Shown: one piece after another, positions 59,082-64,000 of the stretch
How the letters are laid out: every line of letters starts with the position of its first letter
Numbering within the stretch: the first letter of the stretch is position 1
NCBI GenBank assembly: GCA_017618275.1
Contig: JAFZUS010000003.1
Coordinates: 1 to 64,000, forward strand
From: Prevotella sp.
Lineage (GTDB): Bacteria; Bacteroidota; Bacteroidia; Bacteroidales; Bacteroidaceae
DNA: 64,000 nucleotides
Direction of reading: 5' to 3'
Position numbers and translations under genes: made by a program
Notes under the pieces: generated by a model
The model's database searches: none
What the model was told of the DNA's origin: nothing
What the model saw: the letters and a program-made list of their open reading frames with translations, nothing else

Positions 59082-62000
59082 ATGATACGTTTCTTTCAGA
59101 CCCCACAAAAAACCGTGATTGCCACAGAGGCCGATCACACACTGAGTGAACAGGAAATCAAGAAATTAAGTTGGCTTTATGGTGAAGCAACACTGCTGGA
59201 TGCAGACAATCTCGATGGATTCTTTATCGGTCCGCGTCGTGAAATGGTGACCCCATGGTCGACCAATGCCGTAGAGATTACGCAGAACATGGGTATTCAA
59301 GGCATCAGCCGTATCGAGGAATATTTCCCCGTGGCGAACAAAGATGCCGAGTACGACGAGATGCTGCAACGTATGTATAACGGCATCAATCAGGACATCT
59401 TTACGATTAACATCAAACCTGAGCCCATCAAGTATGTAGATAACTTGGAGGAATACAACGAGCAGGAAGGTCTGGCTCTGAGCCCAGAGGAGATTGAGTA
59501 TCTGCACGGACTGGAGAAACAGAACGGTCGTCCATTGACAGACTCTGAGATTTTCGGTTTCGCCCAGATTAACTCTGAGCACTGCCGTCATAAGATCTTC
59601 GGTGGTACCTTTATTATCGACGGCAAGGAGATGGAGTCAAGCCTCTTCGCCATGATTAAGAAGACTACCCAGGAGAACCCCAATAAAATTCTCTCGGCAT
59701 ATAAGGATAATGTGGCTTTTGCACAGGGACCTGTTGTTGAGCAGTTCGCTCCGAAAGATCAGAGCACCAGCGACTATTTCCAGATTAAGGATATAGAGAG
59801 TGTGATTTCGCTGAAGGCTGAGACGCACAACTTCCCAACGACCGTAGAGCCTTTCAACGGTGCTGCTACTGGTACGGGTGGTGAGATTCGCGACCGTATG
59901 GGTGGTGGTGTCGGCTCATGGCCAATCGCTGGTACCGCTGTTTACATGACTGCTTATCCCCGCTTGGACGAATCCGGAGAATCCGGATTATCCGGAATTT
60001 CCAGAGATTGGGAAGACATTCTGCCCGTTCGTCAGTGGTTATATCAGACGCCTCAGCAGATTCTGACCAAGGCCTCTAACGGTGCTTCCGACTTCGGTAA
60101 CAAGTTCGGTCAGCCACTGATTTGCGGTTCTGTGCTGACATTCGAGCATCAGGAAGGCAAAGAGAAATATGCTTACGATAAGGTCATTATGCTGGCCGGT
60201 GGTGTCGGTTACGGCACGAAGCGCGACTGCTTGAAGAAAGAGCCTCAGAAGGGCAATAAGGTCGTTGTTGTAGGTGGTGATAACTACCGCATCGGACTGG
60301 GTGGCGGTTCTGTATCATCTGTTGATACGGGTCGCTACAGCAACGGTATCGAGTTGAACGCCGTACAGCGTGCCAACCCTGAGATGCAGAAGCGTGCATA
60401 CAACTTGGTTCGTGCACTCTGCGAGGAGGATGTGAACCCCGTTGTTTCTATCCACGACCACGGTTCTGCCGGTCACCTGAACTGCCTGTCAGAGCTCGTT
60501 GAAGAGTGCGGTGGTGAGATTGATATGACTAAGTTGCCTATCGGTGATAAGACTCTCTCTTCTAAGGAAATCATCGCCAACGAGAGTCAGGAGCGTATGG
60601 GTCTGCTCATCGACGAGAAGCATATCGAACATGTACGCAAGATTGCTGAGCGCGAGCGTGCTCCGCTGTATGTCGTTGGTGAGACCACTGGCGATGCCCA
60701 CTTCTCATTCAAGCAGGGCGACGGTGTGAAGCCTTTCGATCTCGACGTGGCTCAGATGTTCGGTCATTCGCCCAAGACCATCATGAAGGATAATACGGTG
60801 GAGCGTCACTATGAGGATGTGACCTACACACAGGATAAGATTAACGAATACTTGGAGCGCGTGCTCCAGTTGGAGGCTGTAGCTTGTAAGGACTGGTTGA
60901 CTAACAAGGTAGACCGCTCGGTAACAGGTAAGATTGCCCGTCAGCAGTGTCAGGGTGAGATTCAGTTGCCTCTGAGCGACTGTGGTGTCGTAGCCCTCGA
61001 CTATCGTGGCGTGAAGGGTATTGCCACCGCTCTGGGTCACGCACCTCAGGCTGGTCTGGCTGATCCCGCTGCAGGTTCTGTACTCTCTGTTGCTGAGGCT
61101 CTGACGAATATCGTTTGGGCTCCATTGGCTGAGGGTATGGATTCGCTGAGTCTGTCGGCTAACTGGATGTGGCCTTGTCGCTCTCAGGAGGGTGAGGATG
61201 CCCGTCTGTATGCTGGTGTGAAGGCTCTCTCAGATTTCTGCTGCGATCTGCATATCAACGTACCAACTGGTAAGGACTCACTGTCACTCTCTCAGCAGTA
61301 TCCTAACGGTGAGAAGATCATCTCTCCAGGAACCGTGATCGTCAGTGCTGGTGGTGAGGTTTCTGACATCAAGAAGGTGGTATCGCCCGTATTGGTAAAC
61401 GATAAGAACGCCTCACTTTATCATATCGACTTCTCGTTCGACGAGCAGCGTCTTGGTGGTTCTGCCTTCGCCCAGAGCTTGGGTAAGGTAGGCGACGATG
61501 TTCCAACGGTTAAGAACGCAGAATACTTTGCTGACGCTTTCATGGCTGTACAGCAGATGATTGAGAAGGGTTGGATTCTGGCTGGTCACGATATCTCTGC
61601 AGGTGGTCTTATCACCACGCTGCTCGAGATGTGCTTCGCCAACCAGAAGGGCGGTATGCATATCAACCTGCACGACATCTGCAAGGATGGCGACGTCGTA
61701 AAGACTCTGTTTGCTGAGAACCCAGGTGTTGTTATCGAGGTGAGCGACGAGCACAAGCAGGAGTTCAAGGACTTTATGGAGGAGCAGGGCGTAGGCTATG
61801 CTAAGATTGGTTATCCTGTTGAGGACAGCCGCGAAATCGTGGTTAAGGCTGGCGATAAGGATTTGACATTCGATATCGATGCTCTTCGCGACACTTGGTA
61901 CAAGACTTCTTATCTCCTCGACCGTAAGCAGAGCTTCAACGGCAAGGCTAAAGAGCGCTTCGAGAACTACAAGAAGCAGCCTCTGGAGATGAAGTTCAAT

Positions 62001-62819
62001 AAGGACTTCACTGGCAAACTCGCCCAATATGGCATTTCAGCCGATCGTCGCGAAAAGACTGGTGTAAAGGCTGCTATCATCCGTGAGAAGGGAACCAACG
62101 GTGAGCGCGAGATGGCTTACTGCTTGTATCTGGCTGGCTTCGACGTGAAGGACGTGATGATGACCGACCTGATTTCTGGTCGCGAGACCCTCGAGGACAT
62201 CAACATGATTGTGTTCTGTGGTGGTTTCTCTAACTCTGACGTACTTGGTTCTGCTAAGGGTTGGGCTGGTGCCTTCCTCTTCAACCCCAAGGCGAAGGAG
62301 GCCCTCGATAAGTTCTACGCCCGCAAGGACACCCTCTCACTGGGTATCTGTAACGGTTGTCAGTTGATGGTTGAACTTGGTCTCACTGGTGCCAAGGGTG
62401 CTAAGATGTTGCACAACGACTCTCACAAGTTCGAGAGTGAGTTCATCAGCCTGAGCATTCCTCAGAACAACTCTGTGATGTTCGGCTCACTGAGCGGCAA
62501 CAAGCTCGGCCTGTGGGTGGCTCACGGAGAAGGTAAGTTCTCATTGCCCGAGGCAGAGAGCGCTTACAATGTGATTGCCAAGTACAACTACGCTGGTTAT
62601 CCCGCTAATCCTAACGGCTCTGACTACAACGTAGCAGGTATCTGTTCTGCTGATGGTCGTCATCTCTGCATGATGCCTCACTTGGAGCGTGCCGTATTCC
62701 CCTGGCAGAACGCCTGGTATCCCGCTGATCGCAAGAACGACGAGGTAACGCCTTGGATCGAGGCCTTCGTAAATGCCCGCAAATGGGTGGAGAAGACCCT
62801 CCCCTCACCCTCCTTATAA
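59082..62819 (+). CDS. purL: Phosphoribosylformylglycinamidine synthase
   Basis: The 1245-residue protein is the large single-chain form (synthase plus glutaminase). The start is ATG 59082 (MIRFFQTPQK); the frame extends upstream only by chance through the peptidase gene. FAQINSEHCRHKIF and the C-terminal glutaminase with Cys1090 (LGICNGCQLM) and the catalytic PHLERAVFPWQ region are present. It performs the fourth step of purine synthesis in the cytoplasm. Its codons favour GGT, GCT and TCT far more than the neighbours, a sign of high expression. A TCCGGA triple repeat (59971-60002) codes for ESGESGLSG, and a REP-like palindrome supplies the last codons and stop. Confidence 0.95.
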   Translation: MIRFFQTPQKTVIATEADHTLSEQEIKKLSWLYGEATLLDADNLDGFFIGPRREMVTPWSTNAVEITQNMGIQGISRIEEYFPVANKDAEYDEMLQRMYNGINQDIFTINIKPEPIKYVDNLEEYNEQEGLALSPEEIEYLHGLEKQNGRPLTDSEIFGFAQINSEHCRHKIFGGTFIIDGKEMESSLFAMIKKTTQENPNKILSAYKDNVAFAQGPVVEQFAPKDQSTSDYFQIKDIESVISLKAETHNFPTTVEPFNGAATGTGGEIRDRMGGGVGSWPIAGTAVYMTAYPRLDESGESGLSGISRDWEDILPVRQWLYQTPQQILTKASNGASDFGNKFGQPLICGSVLTFEHQEGKEKYAYDKVIMLAGGVGYGTKRDCLKKEPQKGNKVVVVGGDNYRIGLGGGSVSSVDTGRYSNGIELNAVQRANPEMQKRAYNLVRALCEEDVNPVVSIHDHGSAGHLNCLSELVEECGGEIDMTKLPIGDKTLSSKEIIANESQERMGLLIDEKHIEHVRKIAERERAPLYVVGETTGDAHFSFKQGDGVKPFDLDVAQMFGHSPKTIMKDNTVERHYEDVTYTQDKINEYLERVLQLEAVACKDWLTNKVDRSVTGKIARQQCQGEIQLPLSDCGVVALDYRGVKGIATALGHAPQAGLADPAAGSVLSVAEALTNIVWAPLAEGMDSLSLSANWMWPCRSQEGEDARLYAGVKALSDFCCDLHINVPTGKDSLSLSQQYPNGEKIISPGTVIVSAGGEVSDIKKVVSPVLVNDKNASLYHIDFSFDEQRLGGSAFAQSLGKVGDDVPTVKNAEYFADAFMAVQQMIEKGWILAGHDISAGGLITTLLEMCFANQKGGMHINLHDICKDGDVVKTLFAENPGVVIEVSDEHKQEFKDFMEEQGVGYAKIGYPVEDSREIVVKAGDKDLTFDIDALRDTWYKTSYLLDRKQSFNGKAKERFENYKKQPLEMKFNKDFTGKLAQYGISADRREKTGVKAAIIREKGTNGEREMAYCLYLAGFDVKDVMMTDLISGRETLEDINMIVFCGGFSNSDVLGSAKGWAGAFLFNPKAKEALDKFYARKDTLSLGICNGCQLMVELGLTGAKGAKMLHNDSHKFESEFISLSIPQNNSVMFGSLSGNKLGLWVAHGEGKFSLPEAESAYNVIAKYNYAGYPANPNGSDYNVAGICSADGRHLCMMPHLERAVFPWQNAWYPADRKNDEVTPWIEAFVNARKWVEKTLPSPSL
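59971..60002 (+). repeat. purL: TCCGGA micro-repeat inside purL
   Basis: AATCCGGA-type units occur three times in 32 bases and are translated as ESGESGLSG in a surface loop before the DWEDILPVRQW segment. It may be a recent expansion or insertion. Confidence 0.45.
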
Positions 62820-62829
62820 GGGCGGGAGC
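62796..62829. repeat. REP-like palindrome at the purL end
   Basis: CCTCCTTATAAGGGCGGGAG forms a hairpin, preceded by CCCTCCCCTCA. It encodes the last residues TLPSPSL and the TAA stop of purL. Confidence 0.5.
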
Positions 62830-62852
62830 AATTACCCTTAGTACAGTATTAA

Positions 62853-63491
62853 ATGACTGATAATAGCAGAGAATCCACTAATGTTACCACTCCCCTCCCT
62901 CACAGGGAGGGGCAAGGGGGTGGGTCTTATGGGACTTTCTTTACCACCTTCTTTAAGATTGGCATTTTCACCCTCGGCGGTGGATATGCCATGATACCGT
63001 TGATAGAAGAAGAGGTGGTCAACAAGAAGCAATGGGTATCGAAGGAAGAAATGCTCGACCTGATTGCCATTGCCCAAAGTTGTCCTGGTGTCTTTGCCAT
63101 CAACATCGCCACCTTCATCGGATACAAATTGCGTAAGACACGTGGTGCTATCGCCACGACCCTCGGCACTGCCCTACCCTCCTTCCTCATCATCCTCGCC
63201 ATCGCCATCTTCTTCAAGCAGTTTGAGGACAATCCATACGTGGCAGCCATCTTCCGAGGCATCCGTCCGGCAGTAGTGGCGCTGATAGCCGTTCCCACCT
63301 TCCGCTTGGGACAAAGGGCGAAACTGAACTGGTTTACCATCTGGATTCCCATCGTCAGCGCACTCGCCATTTGGGCGCTGGGAGTTTCACCGATTTGGAT
63401 TATCATCATAGCAGGGCTGTCAGGTTGGTTCTACGGCAGATTTGTTCAGGGAGACAAGGAGACAAGTAAACAAGAACTTCAGGACAAATGA
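62853..63491 (+). CDS. Chromate transporter family protein, first half
   Basis: The 212-residue membrane protein belongs to the CHR family (half-size type): FFKIGIFTLGGGYAMIPLIEE, AIAQSCPGVFAINIATFIGY and IRPAVVALI are the family motifs. Residues 10-25 (TTPLPHREGQGGGS) come from a REP-like palindrome read in frame, so the N-terminus is longer than needed; no other start is clear. It overlaps the second half by ATGA and the two should act as a pair. In the absence of chromate genes the substrate is unknown. Confidence 0.85.
   Translation: MTDNSRESTNVTTPLPHREGQGGGSYGTFFTTFFKIGIFTLGGGYAMIPLIEEEVVNKKQWVSKEEMLDLIAIAQSCPGVFAINIATFIGYKLRKTRGAIATTLGTALPSFLIILAIAIFFKQFEDNPYVAAIFRGIRPAVVALIAVPTFRLGQRAKLNWFTIWIPIVSALAIWALGVSPIWIIIIAGLSGWFYGRFVQGDKETSKQELQDK
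62889..62926. repeat. REP-like palindrome inside the first chromate-transporter gene
   Basis: CTCCCCTCCCT-CAC-AGGGAGGGG is a near-perfect hairpin followed by CAAGGGGGTGGGTC. It has the same build as the copy in the tolC-like gene. Confidence 0.65.
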
Positions 63492-64000
63492 TATTTATTT
63501 CTCTATTTATAACATTCTTCGAAATCGGGCTTTTCGGGTTTGGTGGGGGTTATGGCATGCTCTCGCTGATTCAGCACAAGACGGTGGAGACACACCACTG
63601 GCTCTCCACGGTTGAGTTTACCGATATCGTTGCCATCTCGCAGATGACCCCTGGACCTATCGGCATCAACAGTGCCACCTACTGCGGCTATACTGCCATC
63701 CATAATGCAGGTTATGGGGAGATGATGGCAATTCTCGGCTCTGCCACTGCCACCTTTGCCTTAGTGCTCCCCTCCCTCATCCTGATGATACTGATCAGCA
63801 AGATGTTCATGAAATATATGAACACCCCGTTGGTACAGTCTGTTTTTAAAGGCCTGCGCCCTGCTGTTGTCGGACTTCTCGCTGCTGCAACCCTCCTGCT
63901 CTGTAATAAGGAGAACTTCTCCACGCCCTTCGAGAACCCCTGGCAGTTCTTTATCAGTTGCGCCCTGCTCATCGCCACTGCCTTCGGTACAGGCTATCTG
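63488..64000 (+). CDS. Chromate transporter family protein, second half (partial)
   Basis: The ATG at 63488 overlaps the stop of the first half (ATGA). 171 codons are visible and the frame stays open at the window edge. FFEIGLFGFGGGYGMLSLI, ISQMTPGPIGINSATYCGY and KGLRPAVVGLLAAAT are CHR-family motifs. With the upstream gene it forms the usual two-gene, half-size pair of this family. Confidence 0.85.
   Translation, partial: MIFISLFITFFEIGLFGFGGGYGMLSLIQHKTVETHHWLSTVEFTDIVAISQMTPGPIGINSATYCGYTAIHNAGYGEMMAILGSATATFALVLPSLILMILISKMFMKYMNTPLVQSVFKGLRPAVVGLLAAATLLLCNKENFSTPFENPWQFFISCALLIATAFGTGYL

Overview
The window looks like chromosome of a xylan-degrading Prevotella/Segatella-type member of the Bacteroidota. 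The evidence is two SusC/SusD pairs, a one-protein hybrid two-component regulator, short C-terminal surface-sorting-like tails on secreted enzymes, an E. coli-size PurL, anaerobic ribonucleotide reductase, and many promoters of the Bacteroidota type (TAnnTTTG at -7 and TTG about 20 nt upstream). No rRNA, tRNA or CRISPR array was seen.

Layout. 1-607 is a gene-poor leader with a MITE-like element and possible gene remnants. 608-3891 holds two tandem membrane sensors, the first lacking kinase residues. 3898-9069 (minus) is a small xylan operon: a double GH43-CBM6 enzyme, a GH8 exo-oligoxylanase and an aldo/keto reductase. 9189-11758 (minus) is nrdD-nrdG. 11996-17554 is an RND efflux operon. 17544-21127 holds an Lrp regulator, a LuxR-type response regulator, an SDR and an O-acetylhomoserine sulfhydrylase. 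21263-31440 (plus) is a second xylan operon: GH30, CE1 esterase, GH2 and a CotH-kinase/lamin-tail protein. 31505-50044 (minus) is the core xylan utilisation operon: SusC-SusD-SusC-SusD, a DUF1735 lipoprotein, a GH10-like lipoprotein with no catalytic nucleophile, a multi-CBM dockerin protein, a cohesin-like protein and a GH10 xylanase. The hybrid regulator (50227-54249) is divergent from it. The right end holds a polyprenyl synthetase, an OmpA lipoprotein, an M1-family peptidase, purL and two chromate-transporter halves; the second half is cut by the window edge.

How it fits together. The SusCD1-SusCD2-DUF1735 order matches the xusABCDE xylan system known from Prevotella bryantii. GH10 and GH30 should cut the xylan backbone, CE1 removes esters, GH43/GH8/GH2 finish oligosaccharides, and the regulator senses the oligosaccharides. 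The unusual part is the end of the core operon. A secreted protein with duplicated carbohydrate-binding-like modules ends in a textbook two-repeat dockerin. The next gene encodes a small protein with a cohesin-like fold and a surface-sorting-like tail, and the following xylanase carries an autotransporter-type beta-helix in front of its GH10 domain. A CotH-kinase protein lies in the convergent operon. Together these suggest a small cell-surface adaptor system, resembling a cellulosome in parts, built into a Bacteroidota xylan locus. That is an inference from sequence; binding has not been shown.
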